A stretch of 64,000 nt of DNA from Winogradskyella pelagia (GCF_017581965.1 NZ_JAGEVF010000003.1:124001-188000), one strand, 5' to 3'; shown: positions 46,013 to 55,193, numbered from the stretch's first letter. The notes: generated from the sequence alone by a model not told the origin. A program made the numbers and translations.

Positions 46013-46992
46013 GAAAACTAATCCCATCATACATTAGAGTACCTGTGATATTCTTTGCAATCGCAGGCTTAGTTGAGTACTTCATAGATTCAGGTGATGA
46101 ACCTGCATTTATGCAGCCCGTAGTATTATTGTTTCTTCTATTAGTATTTCTAATTCTCATAGCTATAGAAGGTATTGTCAGTTCTATGGACAATATTTTA
46201 TTTCAAAGTTTGGACGAGAAAGCTAAAGAAAGATACTTAGCCCAACAGAATGAATTTCCACTATTCAATAAAATAAGTGCTCTCTACAAAAAGCTTGTAG
46301 GAGGTAAACCTATTGAAGAAGAAGGTGAAATTATTTTAGACCACAATTATGACGGCATCAAAGAGCTAGACAATAACTTACCGCCTTGGTGGTTATATGG
46401 TTTCTACGCTACAATTTTATTTGGAGTTGTTTATATGGTCCGTTATCATGTTCTTGGAGCAGATGACCAAGTTGCTGAATACGAAATAGAATATGCAGAA
46501 GCTCAGCGCGCTATTGAAGAATACAAAAAAACAGCAAAAAACCTTGTAGATGTAAATACTGTTGAGGTATTAACCGAAGCTTCAGACCTTAATGCTGGTA
46601 AAAAGATTTTTGAAGCTAATTGTGTGGTTTGTCACATGGCTGATGGTGGCGGTGGTATAGGACCGAACCTTACTGATGAATATTGGATTTTAGGTGGTGG
46701 AATTAAAAATGTTTTTAATACCATTTCAGAAGGTGGTCGTGCCGGAAAAGGTATGGTATCCTGGAAAGCAGATTTAAAACCTTTGGAAATGGCACAAGTA
46801 GCAAGTTACCTATTACAATTTCAAGGGACTACACCAGCCAAACCAAAAGCAGCTGAGGGTGAGATTTGGGTTGATGACACTATTCCTGCAGAAAGCGATG
46901 AATCAATGGAAGGTGAAGACTCAAATGCAACACCAGATGATACCGAAGAAACAGAAATGACAGAAACGACTACTGTTGTTTCAAATGATTAA
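46009..46992 (+). CDS. ccoP: cbb3-type cytochrome c oxidase subunit III, one c-haem
   Basis: 327 residues. Two N-terminal helices (about 10-60), then the CcoP N-domain signature LDHNYDGIKELDNNLPPWW, a further helix, and a cytochrome c domain with CVVCH (Cys205, Cys208, His209). Proteobacterial CcoP normally carries two CxxCH sites; only one is present here. An acidic, threonine-rich tail ends the protein. It passes electrons to CcoO. Confidence 0.92.
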   Translation: MRKLIPSYIRVPVIFFAIAGLVEYFIDSGDEPAFMQPVVLLFLLLVFLILIAIEGIVSSMDNILFQSLDEKAKERYLAQQNEFPLFNKISALYKKLVGGKPIEEEGEIILDHNYDGIKELDNNLPPWWLYGFYATILFGVVYMVRYHVLGADDQVAEYEIEYAEAQRAIEEYKKTAKNLVDVNTVEVLTEASDLNAGKKIFEANCVVCHMADGGGGIGPNLTDEYWILGGGIKNVFNTISEGGRAGKGMVSWKADLKPLEMAQVASYLLQFQGTTPAKPKAAEGEIWVDDTIPAESDESMEGEDSNATPDDTEETEMTETTTVVSND

Positions 46993-47013
46993 ATAAACAA
47001 ATGCTCACCACCT

Positions 47014-48438
47014 ATGGAAGCGCCACAAAATGAAGTTTTTAGAGATACCATTGCTACCATCAGTGAAGAAGGTAAACGCAATTGGATTTTCCCTAAAAAA
47101 CCTTCTGGCCCTTTTTACGACAAGCGCAAGGTAGTAAGCTATATTTTATTAGCTTTTCTATTTGCGGCACCGTTTATAAAAATAAACGGAAATCAATTTT
47201 TAATGTTCAATGTCCTAGAAAGACGTTTTAACATTTTCGGTTTTCCGTTTTGGCCTCAGGATTTTCACCTCTTTGTGATTTCCATGATAATAGCTGTAGT
47301 TTTTGTCACGTTGTTTACAGTTGGCTTTGGTCGTATTTTTTGTGGGTGGATTTGTCCTCAAACCATTTTTATGGAAATGGTTTTTAGACGTATTGAATAC
47401 TGGATTGATGGCGATAGAAATAAACAAATACGCTTGGCAAAGCAAAAATGGGATGCCGAAAAAATAAAGAAAAGATTATTTAAGTGGTTTATTTTCTTAG
47501 TCATTTCATTTTTAATAGCTAATATTTTCTTGGCTTATCTTATAGGAAGTGATAAACTTATACAATATGTCGTAGACGGTCCTTCTGCTCATGTTGGCAC
47601 TTTAGTTCCACTTCTAATATTTACTGCGGTATTCTACTTTGTGTTTGCTTGGTTTAGGGAGCAAGTGTGCATTATAGCATGTCCTTACGGACGCCTGCAA
47701 GGTGTGTTATTAGATAATAAATCTATAGTTGTTGCTTATGACCATAAGCGTGGTGAAGCTGAAAACGGAAGAAAGAAATTTAGAAAAAATGAAGATAGAG
47801 AGGCACTAGGCCATGGTGATTGTATTGATTGTTTTCAATGTGTACATGTATGCCCAACAGGTATTGATATAAGAAACGGAACACAATTAGAATGCGTTAA
47901 TTGTACAGCCTGTATTGATGAGTGTGATACCATAATGGATAAAATAGGTCTGCCTAAAGGGCTCATACGCTACGCCAGTGAGGAGAATATTGAAAAGAAA
48001 ACACCATTTAAACTGACCTCGCGAATGAAGGGCTATATTGCTGTTTTAGTGATTTTAACGGGTGTACTTTTAGGTATGTTAGCCTTAAGAAATGATGTGG
48101 AGGCGAGGGTACTTCGTCTGCCAGGGCAATTGTATGAAAAGAAAGACAATAATATTATTAGCAACGTTTACACCTATAAACTGGTAAATAAAACGAGTGA
48201 AAATATTGAAGATGTAAGCTTTAAACTTAGAGGTATAGATGGTACTATCAAACTAGTTTCTACGGAGGAAAGCTTCGTCGTAGAATCACAGGGCTTGGCA
48301 GAAGGAACCTTATTTATTGAGCTTAACCAAGCTAATCTTTCTGGAGATAAAAATGAAATAATGATAGAAGTATATAGCAAGGACCGTTTAATAGAAACCA
48401 CAACTGTGAGTTTCCTTGGCCCAAGAAGCTTCTACTAA
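47014..48438 (+). CDS. ccoG: Cytochrome oxidase accessory protein CcoG (FixG/RdxA), polyferredoxin
   Basis: 474 residues, about five membrane helices. Two ferredoxin-type Cys sets lie at about residues 270-310 (CIDCFQCVHVCP and CVNCTACIDEC). FCGWICPQTIF and CIIACPYGR provide further Cys pairs typical of the family. The C-terminal third is an Ig-like domain. In other bacteria CcoG reduces copper during cbb3 assembly. It lies 21 bases after ccoP. Confidence 0.92.
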   Translation: MEAPQNEVFRDTIATISEEGKRNWIFPKKPSGPFYDKRKVVSYILLAFLFAAPFIKINGNQFLMFNVLERRFNIFGFPFWPQDFHLFVISMIIAVVFVTLFTVGFGRIFCGWICPQTIFMEMVFRRIEYWIDGDRNKQIRLAKQKWDAEKIKKRLFKWFIFLVISFLIANIFLAYLIGSDKLIQYVVDGPSAHVGTLVPLLIFTAVFYFVFAWFREQVCIIACPYGRLQGVLLDNKSIVVAYDHKRGEAENGRKKFRKNEDREALGHGDCIDCFQCVHVCPTGIDIRNGTQLECVNCTACIDECDTIMDKIGLPKGLIRYASEENIEKKTPFKLTSRMKGYIAVLVILTGVLLGMLALRNDVEARVLRLPGQLYEKKDNNIISNVYTYKLVNKTSENIEDVSFKLRGIDGTIKLVSTEESFVVESQGLAEGTLFIELNQANLSGDKNEIMIEVYSKDRLIETTTVSFLGPRSFY

Positions 48439-48449
48439 ATAAAATTGAA

Positions 48450-48896
48450 ATGAAAATTAATTGGGGAACTGCAATTATAATAGCGATAGTAGGATTCATG
48501 TCCTTTATTATGTTTTTTGTAATAAAAATGAGTACAAACGATAAGTACGATCATGATTTGGTAGTTGAGGACTATTATCAAAAAGAGCTGCAATTCCAAA
48601 TGGATATAAACAAAGAATCTAATTCTAAAACATTAGAAACCAATGTATCATGGAAAAAAACGGATGACGGTATTCTCATAACCTTTCCGCCAGAATTAGA
48701 TTTTACAAAAATTGATGGTAAAGTGTTCCTATATAGACCATCTAATAAACAATTAGATTTTGAAATCTCAATTTCTTTATCTAACCACAATTTGCTCATA
48801 CCTGACAAAAGTTTATTGGATGGTCGTTGGAACATTTCAATCGATTGGACCTATGAAAATCAACCTTATCTTTATAAAGACGCTATGACGTATTAG
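48450..48896 (+). CDS. ccoH: FixH/CcoH family protein
   Basis: 148 residues. The N-terminal helix (AIIIAIVGFMSFIMFFVIKM) is followed by a periplasmic beta domain (YDHDLVVEDYYQKELQFQ, DGRWNISIDW). This is the usual FixH form and it stands at the usual place after ccoG. Needed for oxidase assembly or stability in other bacteria. Confidence 0.88.
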   Translation: MKINWGTAIIIAIVGFMSFIMFFVIKMSTNDKYDHDLVVEDYYQKELQFQMDINKESNSKTLETNVSWKKTDDGILITFPPELDFTKIDGKVFLYRPSNKQLDFEISISLSNHNLLIPDKSLLDGRWNISIDWTYENQPYLYKDAMTY

Positions 48897-48898
48897 GT

Positions 48899-49600
48899 AT
48901 GTTATTGTCTGCACTTATATTAGGTTTATTAGGAAGTTTACACTGCGTAGGAATGTGTGGACCAATAGCTTTTATGTTACCCGTAGATCGTTCTAATTCC
49001 ATAAAAAAAGTAAGTCAAATTACAGTTTATCATATTGGGAGACTATTGGCTTATAGCATTCTAGGACTTTTATTTGGTATTGTAGGCAAGAGTTTTTACC
49101 TGTTTGGTTTTCAACAACAACTTTCAATTATTGTTGGTGCTTTAATGATAATATTAGTAATTGTCCCTTACAAAACCTTAGGAAAATACAATTTATCAAG
49201 ACCCTTGAATCGATTGATTTCCAAAGTAAAAACTAGTCTTGGACAAGCCTTAAAAAAGAAAACTGCAGATACATTTATAACAATCGGTTTCCTTAACGGA
49301 TTTTTACCTTGTGGATTAGTCTACATGGCAGTTTTTGGTGCTGTGGCTACTGGCAGTATTCTCCAAGGGAGCTTATATATGATTTTATTTGGAGTTGGAA
49401 CGATACCTTTAATGACCTCAGCTATCTATCTAGGAAAATTCTTGAACAGCAATATAAAACAGCGTATACAAAAAGCTGTACCCGTATTTGTAATTATCAT
49501 TGGTGCTTTATTTATCCTTCGAGGTCTTGGGTTAGGTATTCCATACTTATCCCCTGCCCCTGTTGTAGAAATGGCTACTAGCGCAATTAATTGTCATTAA
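48899..49600 (+). CDS. SafE/TauE-like (urease-accessory-type) membrane protein, cbb3 operon
   Basis: 233 residues and about six helices. Starts LLSALILGLLGSLHCVGMCGP; the HCVGMCGP motif, also seen in DsbD-like and copper-linked members, could bind a metal. A second half repeats the pattern (GFLNGFLPCGLVYMAVFGA). Two bases separate it from ccoH. In other bacteria a protein of this kind closes the cco cluster and is thought to act in copper supply or maturation, but sulfite export is the database label. The exact role is open. Confidence 0.8.
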   Translation: MLLSALILGLLGSLHCVGMCGPIAFMLPVDRSNSIKKVSQITVYHIGRLLAYSILGLLFGIVGKSFYLFGFQQQLSIIVGALMIILVIVPYKTLGKYNLSRPLNRLISKVKTSLGQALKKKTADTFITIGFLNGFLPCGLVYMAVFGAVATGSILQGSLYMILFGVGTIPLMTSAIYLGKFLNSNIKQRIQKAVPVFVIIIGALFILRGLGLGIPYLSPAPVVEMATSAINCH

Positions 49601-49625
49601 AAATTAGAATTCTTTAGACATAAAA

Positions 49626-49653
49626 AAACGCCAAAGTAAAAACATTGGCGTTT
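49626..49653. terminator. Terminator between ccoH/SafE and usp genes
   Basis: AAACGCCAA (49626-49634) pairs with TTGGCGTTT (49645-49653) around a 10-nt loop. On the minus strand it is followed by TTTTTTTA, a good intrinsic terminator for the hemN-usp transcript. On the plus strand the tail is weaker (CTCTTGA). Confidence 0.75.
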
Positions 49654-49697
49654 CTCTTGATATAAATTAAACATTACTAACAAATAAACATCAAGAA

Positions 49698-50531
49698 CTA
49701 TATTTTAAAGGTCATTACGGGTAATGTAGAGTGATTGGCAATATCCTCAGAGATACTGCCTTCGAAGAAATGAGCTAATCCTTTACGACCGTGAGTAGCC
49801 ACTGCTATTAAATCGGCACCAATGACATTTGCATAATTTAAAATACCCTTTTCTATAGAGTAATCACATACAATATGCACCTTTGTTAAATTATCTAAGC
49901 TACCATCTGCCTTTTTCAGGAATAACGACACTTTTTTATCGATTTCCGTTGAACTTCTAAAATTACCATCTGGAGAATTAACGTAAACCAAATGCATATT
50001 TACTCCAAGCTTTTCAAATGTCACCTTGGCATTGAGATAAGGCGTAATAGCTTCATCAGAAAAATCACTGGCAAAGACACCATTCTCAAAATCTAATAAT
50101 ATGGGGTTATGTTTAATAACCAAAACAGGAATGTCTGCATGGCGTACCACTTTCTCTGTATTAGATCCAACAAGGACCTCCTTAACACCACTAGCACCAT
50201 GCGAACCCATTACAATTAGGTTGGCATCATGTTCGTTAGCAACATCATTCACTTCACTAAAGACTTTAAAATGCTTCACAATACGATTTACTTTAATTCC
50301 CTTGAGATAAGGTTTATCTAAAAAAGCATCAAACTTTTGTTCCGCTAGTTTTAAATAAAACACAGCTTCTTCATTAATGTTAGTGCCATTTGAAGTTAAG
50401 ATAGCATTTGAGAGTTCTAACATATGTAAAACAAAAAGCTCAGAGCCATACTTTTGAGCCAGGTTGGCTGCGGCTTCGAGAGCAAACTCGGAGTGTTCGG
50501 AAAAATCTATTGGTACTATTATACGTTTCAT
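49698..50531 (-). CDS. Universal stress protein, two UspA domains
   Basis: 277 residues with two tandem Usp domains. Domain 1 has MKRIIVPIDFSEHSEFAL and MGSHGASGVKEVLVGSNTEKVV. Domain 2 has GVFASDFSDEA and VATHGRKGLAHFFEGSISEDI. Both keep the G-x2-G-x9-G-[ST] nucleotide-loop form, at least partly. It stands 10 bases after hemN on the same strand, so it probably shares the Fnr-box promoter and responds to oxygen limitation. Confidence 0.88.
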   Translation of the reverse strand: MKRIIVPIDFSEHSEFALEAAANLAQKYGSELFVLHMLELSNAILTSNGTNINEEAVFYLKLAEQKFDAFLDKPYLKGIKVNRIVKHFKVFSEVNDVANEHDANLIVMGSHGASGVKEVLVGSNTEKVVRHADIPVLVIKHNPILLDFENGVFASDFSDEAITPYLNAKVTFEKLGVNMHLVYVNSPDGNFRSSTEIDKKVSLFLKKADGSLDNLTKVHIVCDYSIEKGILNYANVIGADLIAVATHGRKGLAHFFEGSISEDIANHSTLPVMTFKI

Positions 50532-50541
50532 AGCTGTAGTT

Positions 50542-51906
50542 TTAAATGGTCATTGAAAATAATTGGGTGTCTGGCTTTTTACGCTGTAGCAATAAATCAA
50601 ACGCCAAACAAATGTTTCTAATAAAAGGTCGCCCTTTTTCTGTAACGGAAATTTGCTTACGTTCAAACCGCAGCAATCCGTCTTGTTCAAATTCTTTAAG
50701 CTTTATTAATACTTCTGGTAATTCATTAAAGACCATTTCTGGATGTAACCATGAGGTTTTAAGATGGCACATTAGATTTAGAATATGTTTTCTGATTACC
50801 AAATCTTCAGATGTTAAAATATGTCCTCTGTATACCGGAAGAATACCTTCCTCTATCAAATGATAGTACTCTTCAATGGATTTTACATTTTGAGCAAAAC
50901 CATACCAGCTATCACTTATTGCAGATGCACCAAGGCCTATCATGGCTTGTGTTTTAGATGCCGTATAACCCATAAAATTTCTATGGAGTGTTTCATTCTC
51001 TATGGCCCTATAAAGGTCATCGGTTTTCAGAGCAAAATGATCCATTCCTATTTCTACGTAACCCGCATTTTCAAGTAATTTCTTACCAATTTCGTACTGC
51101 TGACGTTTAGAATCTGGATTAGGTAAATCCTCATCCTTAAAGCCTCGTTGACCGTTTCCTTTAATCCACGGTACATGCGCATAACTATAAAAGGCTATTC
51201 TATCTGGCATTAAATCTTCTGTATGCCTTACCGTTTTAATAATATCTGTTTCCGTTTGAAAGGGTAATCCAAAAATGATATCGTGTCCAACTGAAGTGTA
51301 ACCAATTTGCCTAGCTAGTTCAGTAACTTCCTTTACCTTATCAAACGATTGTATTCTATTTATCACCTTTTGAACCTTTGGATTATAATCTTGCACGCCA
51401 AAGGACACGCGCCTAAATCCTAATTCAAAAAGTGTTTCGAGATGTTCTCGCGAGGTATTATTAGGATGACCTTCAAAGCTAAACTCATAATTTGGGTCCA
51501 AATCTGAGACTTTGAGTAATTCTTCAACAAAAAACTTAAGATGTTGCGGAGTGAAAAATGTAGGTGTGCCTCCACCTAAATGCAGCTCTTTAATTTTCGG
51601 TTTTCTATTAAATAAACGTCTGTAAAGCTCCCACTCCCTTAGGAGAGCTTTAATGTAGGGCAACTCCACCTCATGACGTTTAGTTATTCTCTTATGGCAA
51701 CCACAAAAGGTACACAAGCTCTCACAAAAAGGTAAATGAACATAAATACTCAGACCTTCTTTGGTATTACTTTCTTCAAAGGTTTGCATAATTGACGTTT
51801 TCCATTTCTTTGAAGAAAAAGACATAATATCCCAATATGGAACTGTGGGATAGCTTGTGTAGCGTGGACCTGCTACATTGTATTTCTGAACTAGGTTGTG
51901 GCACAT
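50542..51906 (-). CDS. hemN: Oxygen-independent coproporphyrinogen III oxidase
   Basis: 454 residues. The start MCHNLVQKYNVAGPRYTSYPT is typical. The radical SAM cluster motif is CESLCTFCGC (C-x3-C-x2-C, next to the HemN-type CGC). Later parts carry LGGGTPTFF and SFGVQDYNPKVQ. It makes haem precursor without oxygen, in step with need for haem by the cbb3 oxidase. An Fnr-type box lies 47 bases before its start. Confidence 0.94.
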   Translation of the reverse strand: MCHNLVQKYNVAGPRYTSYPTVPYWDIMSFSSKKWKTSIMQTFEESNTKEGLSIYVHLPFCESLCTFCGCHKRITKRHEVELPYIKALLREWELYRRLFNRKPKIKELHLGGGTPTFFTPQHLKFFVEELLKVSDLDPNYEFSFEGHPNNTSREHLETLFELGFRRVSFGVQDYNPKVQKVINRIQSFDKVKEVTELARQIGYTSVGHDIIFGLPFQTETDIIKTVRHTEDLMPDRIAFYSYAHVPWIKGNGQRGFKDEDLPNPDSKRQQYEIGKKLLENAGYVEIGMDHFALKTDDLYRAIENETLHRNFMGYTASKTQAMIGLGASAISDSWYGFAQNVKSIEEYYHLIEEGILPVYRGHILTSEDLVIRKHILNLMCHLKTSWLHPEMVFNELPEVLIKLKEFEQDGLLRFERKQISVTEKGRPFIRNICLAFDLLLQRKKPDTQLFSMTI

Positions 51907-51952
51907 ACTAATTAATCATTCTCAAAATTACTTCCAGCAATCATTAAATAAT

Positions 51953-51966
51953 ATGATATTTGTCAT
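51953..51966. promoter_or_regulatory. Fnr-type operator before hemN
   Basis: ATGATATTTGTCAT is nearly the same as the boxes at 40883 (reverse strand) and 43341. It lies 47 bases upstream of the hemN start (minus strand) and 24 bases upstream of the plus-strand OmdA-like gene, so both could respond. Confidence 0.7.
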
Positions 51967-51989
51967 GTAACCCCTTTATTTACTGCGAT

Positions 51990-52478
51990 ATGTTAAAAAG
52001 TATTCCTTTTGAAGTATCTCTTGCTAACAAACAAAGTATTATTTTACCTAGTGAATACATTGCTCAATTTATCACCAACAAGCATAAACGCATTAAAGTT
52101 AAAGCGTCCTTTAAAGATAAAAAGCTTGAGTTTTACGCAGCCTTGAAATATGAAAAATCAGGACTATTCCGCATTTACTTTAGCAAGGCCAAACAAGCAG
52201 AAATGGATATATTCCCTAACGATTATTTTACCCTCCAGGTATTTGAAGATAACTCTAAATATGGTGTTGAGCTTTCGGAAGAATTTGAAGCTGTTTTAAT
52301 AAGCGACTATGAGGCCTTCACTATTTTCGAATCTCTCACCCCAGGAAAACAACGTAGCATTATCTATGCGATTTCCCGTTATAAATCTTCTCAAACTAAA
52401 ATTGATAAATCCTTAATCTTTACAACCAACCTAAAACGAGGAATTACGGACCCTAAACAATGGTTGAAGCAAAATTAA
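51990..52478 (+). CDS. YdeI/OmdA-like protein
   Basis: 162 residues from ATG 51990; an in-frame TTG at 51960 lies inside the operator and is rejected. Residues about 1-95 resemble a DUF1905-like beta domain (PFEVSLANKQSIILP). The C-terminal part has the OmdA signature FESLTPGKQRSIIYAISRYK. Same broad family as the gene at 31695, though that one has a different N-terminus. Function not established. Confidence 0.72.
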   Translation: MLKSIPFEVSLANKQSIILPSEYIAQFITNKHKRIKVKASFKDKKLEFYAALKYEKSGLFRIYFSKAKQAEMDIFPNDYFTLQVFEDNSKYGVELSEEFEAVLISDYEAFTIFESLTPGKQRSIIYAISRYKSSQTKIDKSLIFTTNLKRGITDPKQWLKQN

Positions 52479-52481
52479 AGA

Positions 52482-52513
52482 TTTGCCTAAACGATGTCAT
52501 ATCCTTAACTTTA
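52482..52513 (+). promoter_or_regulatory. Predicted Bacteroidota-type promoter of the SOD gene
   Basis: TTTG at 52482-52485 and TAACTTTA at 52506-52513, spaced by 20 bases, fit the TTTG / TAnnTTTG pattern used by the Bacteroidota primary sigma factor (last base differs). The start codon follows 22 bases later. Confidence 0.5.
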
Positions 52514-52535
52514 TAAAAAATCTAAACAAACCAAC

Positions 52536-53117
52536 ATGAAAACTAAAGTATTAGCTGTATTGGCATTAAGTTTAATTTTGGCAACAGCCTGTAAAAACGC
52601 AACAAAAAAAACTGAAGAGACTGTAGAAACTGAGGTTGAAGAAGTTGTCAATGACACCAATATGTCAAAAACACTAACTGTAACCTTAAATCCAAAAAGC
52701 GATAGTAATGTATCTGGTACCGTTACATTTACTGAAAAAGAGGGTAAAATAATGATGACAGCAGATATGACTGGGCTTTCGGAAGGGACACATGCCATAC
52801 ACATACATGAAACAGCAGATTGTAGCTCTCCAGATGGCAAATCAACTGGAGGTCATTGGAACCCAACTGCTGAACCACACGGAAAATGGGGCGATGAAGT
52901 CGGTTTTCATAGAGGCGATATCGGTAACTTCGAAGTTGGTTCTGATGGTATTGGCACTATTTCCATGACTACAGATAAGTGGTGTCTTGGTTGCGATGAC
53001 CCTACTATGAACATTATGGGTAAAGCCATAATTGTGCACGCTGGTGCTGATGACTTTACCTCTCAACCATCTGGTGCCGCAGGTGCACGTATTAGTTGTG
53101 CGGGGATTATTGAATAA
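52536..53117 (+). CDS. sodC: Cu/Zn superoxide dismutase lipoprotein
   Basis: 193 residues. A lipoprotein signal (LALSLILATAC) is followed by an acidic linker. The SOD fold has the copper and zinc histidines in HAIHIHE, GGHWNP, PHGKWGD, and AIIVHAGADDF. The paired Cys for the disulfide are in HETADC and GARISC. An insertion with WCLGCDDP near residue 150 adds two further cysteines. It removes periplasmic or surface superoxide. It has its own promoter and a terminator 20 bases after the stop. Confidence 0.92.
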   Translation: MKTKVLAVLALSLILATACKNATKKTEETVETEVEEVVNDTNMSKTLTVTLNPKSDSNVSGTVTFTEKEGKIMMTADMTGLSEGTHAIHIHETADCSSPDGKSTGGHWNPTAEPHGKWGDEVGFHRGDIGNFEVGSDGIGTISMTTDKWCLGCDDPTMNIMGKAIIVHAGADDFTSQPSGAAGARISCAGIIE

Positions 53118-53137
53118 CAGCATCAAAACATATGTTT

Positions 53138-53163
53138 AAGCCATCTTTAGGGATGGCTTTTTG
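53138..53163 (+). terminator. Intrinsic terminator of sodC
   Basis: AAGCCATC (53138-53145), loop TTTAGG, GATGGCTT (53152-53159), then a T-rich run (TTTTTGTTT). Placed 20 bases after the sodC stop codon. Confidence 0.85.
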
Positions 53164-53240
53164 TTTAGCTGATACTTAAACTTTAACCGCACAGAGCAAA
53201 TTAAAATAAAAACTATCTTTAAAGTAGAAACATTTAGCCT

Positions 53241-54422
53241 ATGAATCCTTCGGCAAATGGATGGATAAAAAAATTACTCAACGAGAGTGCCTTAAAGGAT
53301 TTTACAGAAAAAGATGATGTAAAATACTATAACACCGTGCGTTCTACTGGGTTCATTTATGGCACCAACATCAACCTCGTCACGGATATTATTGAATCCT
53401 TTGAACTATCGGAAGAAGAGCGATGTAAAATTAATTTACTCCTGAGTTTCTTCTACATGTATGAAAATGCGGCGCAAACAATAAATTTTGAAGATAGCCT
53501 TATTGATTATTACAAAACTGTAAGCGAACAAAAGCGCTCTTTTTTTGAAGATTTGTTCTCAAAAAAATCTACATATGGTTTACTAGAAGATATAATTCAT
53601 AAACGTATTCACATAGATGATAATTTTTTGGCAAAAAGCTTCAATTATTTTTTAATCAATGCCCTTCTATTTGTAGATGTTTTGGGTTACAAACATTATC
53701 TCGACCAAAAAAAGAACACAAAGACTTACGTCAATACTATAGAATCTTCTATTGAGACGATTGTGTTTTCAGTAATTGAGGCAAAGCAAATCAAGTCTGA
53801 ATATGATGATAACCTCATAAGGTTATTCAAAAGTTCTGTACGCCACAAAAATTCAAGTCTTCCCTCCCTTGAAAATGCGATAGACAGTATTAAAGACCCT
53901 CTAGAAAAATGGTATGTCATTGATTTGGTCTGCATGGCTTCTTGGAGCGATAAGGTTATTGACAAAGATGAATTAGAATTTTTGAATAAGTTGAAGGCTA
54001 GTTTAGATGTAGATTTCGGTATCATTTCTAATTCTATCGATAGTATTAATACGTTTTATGAAGACCACAAAAATGATGTTGCGTTTCTCAGTTCTAAAAA
54101 TTTGGCCCAAAGTTTATATGACAACAGCAGCAAGGTTGTAACTAAACTTATTAAACGAAACAGTAAACGCTTAATTAAAGAACTTACCGAAAGTAAAGAG
54201 GCATTAGCGTTGCTGGCTAAATCTACTCAACGTAATCTTACAGATGAAGAGCAGAAGAAGGTACAGACACAACTCATGGATATTTTTAAGTCTATTCCTA
54301 GTTTAGCCATATTTATGCTTCCTGGCGGTATGCTACTTATGCCATTATTTGTGAAGTTTATTCCTAAACTTTTACCATCTGCCTTTGACGAAAACAGAAT
54401 TGACAAGAAGAAAGAGAATTAA
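53241..54422 (+). CDS. LETM1-related biofilm-associated protein
   Basis: 393 residues. The middle (about 200-290) is a TerB-like helical part (VIDLVCMASWSDKVIDKDELEFL). The C-terminus has a LETM1-like element: SIPSLAIFMLPGGMLLMPLFVKFIPKLLPSAF, a hydrophobic helix with the Pro/Gly pattern of LETM1 proteins. Proteins of this layout are labelled LETM1-related biofilm-associated in flavobacteria; the mechanism is unknown. Monocistronic and convergent with the LytTR operon. Confidence 0.8.
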   Translation: MNPSANGWIKKLLNESALKDFTEKDDVKYYNTVRSTGFIYGTNINLVTDIIESFELSEEERCKINLLLSFFYMYENAAQTINFEDSLIDYYKTVSEQKRSFFEDLFSKKSTYGLLEDIIHKRIHIDDNFLAKSFNYFLINALLFVDVLGYKHYLDQKKNTKTYVNTIESSIETIVFSVIEAKQIKSEYDDNLIRLFKSSVRHKNSSLPSLENAIDSIKDPLEKWYVIDLVCMASWSDKVIDKDELEFLNKLKASLDVDFGIISNSIDSINTFYEDHKNDVAFLSSKNLAQSLYDNSSKVVTKLIKRNSKRLIKELTESKEALALLAKSTQRNLTDEEQKKVQTQLMDIFKSIPSLAIFMLPGGMLLMPLFVKFIPKLLPSAFDENRIDKKKEN

Positions 54423-54435
54423 AGTTTCTGTGAAG

Positions 54436-55191
54436 TTATTCTAACCAATTTTTAAACTCCTTTACACGTTCCCTTGCAACAATGACATCATGTTCATTAA
54501 AACGATTCAATTTAATTTGAAGTCGAGAATTGGTATAACTGATTATATCTTTAATGGCATTGATGTTTACATAAAATTTACGGCTCACTCTAAAAAATAG
54601 ATGTGGCTCTAGTTCATCTTCCAATTGATCTAAGGTCATATCTAAAAGGTAATTTCTGCCTTCATTAGTGTAGGCATAGGTACCTTTATTTTCAGAGTAA
54701 ATACATTCAATGTCCTCAACATTTATGAGCTTAATATGCTGCCCCACTTTGACCGAAAACCGCTTTTTATACTCACGCTCAATAGGGTTAACCAATAGTT
54801 TTTTAATGTCATTAAAGTCTAGAGTAACAGCTTGATTATAACTTTTCTGGGTTGTGTATTGCTCAACTGCCTTTTTTAAATCGTCCTCATCTATAGGCTT
54901 TAATAGATAATCGATACTATTAAGTTTAAATGCTTGTAAGGCATATTCGTCATAAGCAGTAGTAAAAATTACGGCCGATTTAATATCTATAGTTTCAAAG
55001 ATCTCAAAAGACAATCCATCACTGAGCTGAATATCTAAAAAAATTACATCAGGATGCGGGTTTTTCTGAAACCATTCTAGCGCTTCCTCAACGGAATGCA
55101 ACATGGTTTCAGCGGTTATATTAATGGCTTTCAACATGCGCTGAAGGCGACGTGCTGAAGGTTTTTCGTCTTCGATGATTATTACGTTCAT
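54436..55191 (-). CDS. LytTR-family response regulator
   Basis: 251 residues. The receiver domain has the acidic pocket (IIEDEKPSA), phosphoacceptor Asp53 in FLDIQLSDG, and Lys in YLLKPIDE. The LytTR DNA-binding domain spans about 145-250 (FSVKVGQHIKLINVEDIECI, RVSRKFYVNINAI). It is the last gene of a nine-gene minus-strand operon, and its likely partner kinase lies at 57826-59181. Probable targets include the operon itself. Confidence 0.9.
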   Translation of the reverse strand: MNVIIIEDEKPSARRLQRMLKAINITAETMLHSVEEALEWFQKNPHPDVIFLDIQLSDGLSFEIFETIDIKSAVIFTTAYDEYALQAFKLNSIDYLLKPIDEDDLKKAVEQYTTQKSYNQAVTLDFNDIKKLLVNPIEREYKKRFSVKVGQHIKLINVEDIECIYSENKGTYAYTNEGRNYLLDMTLDQLEDELEPHLFFRVSRKFYVNINAIKDIISYTNSRLQIKLNRFNEHDVIVARERVKEFKNWLE

Positions 55192-55193
55192 AT

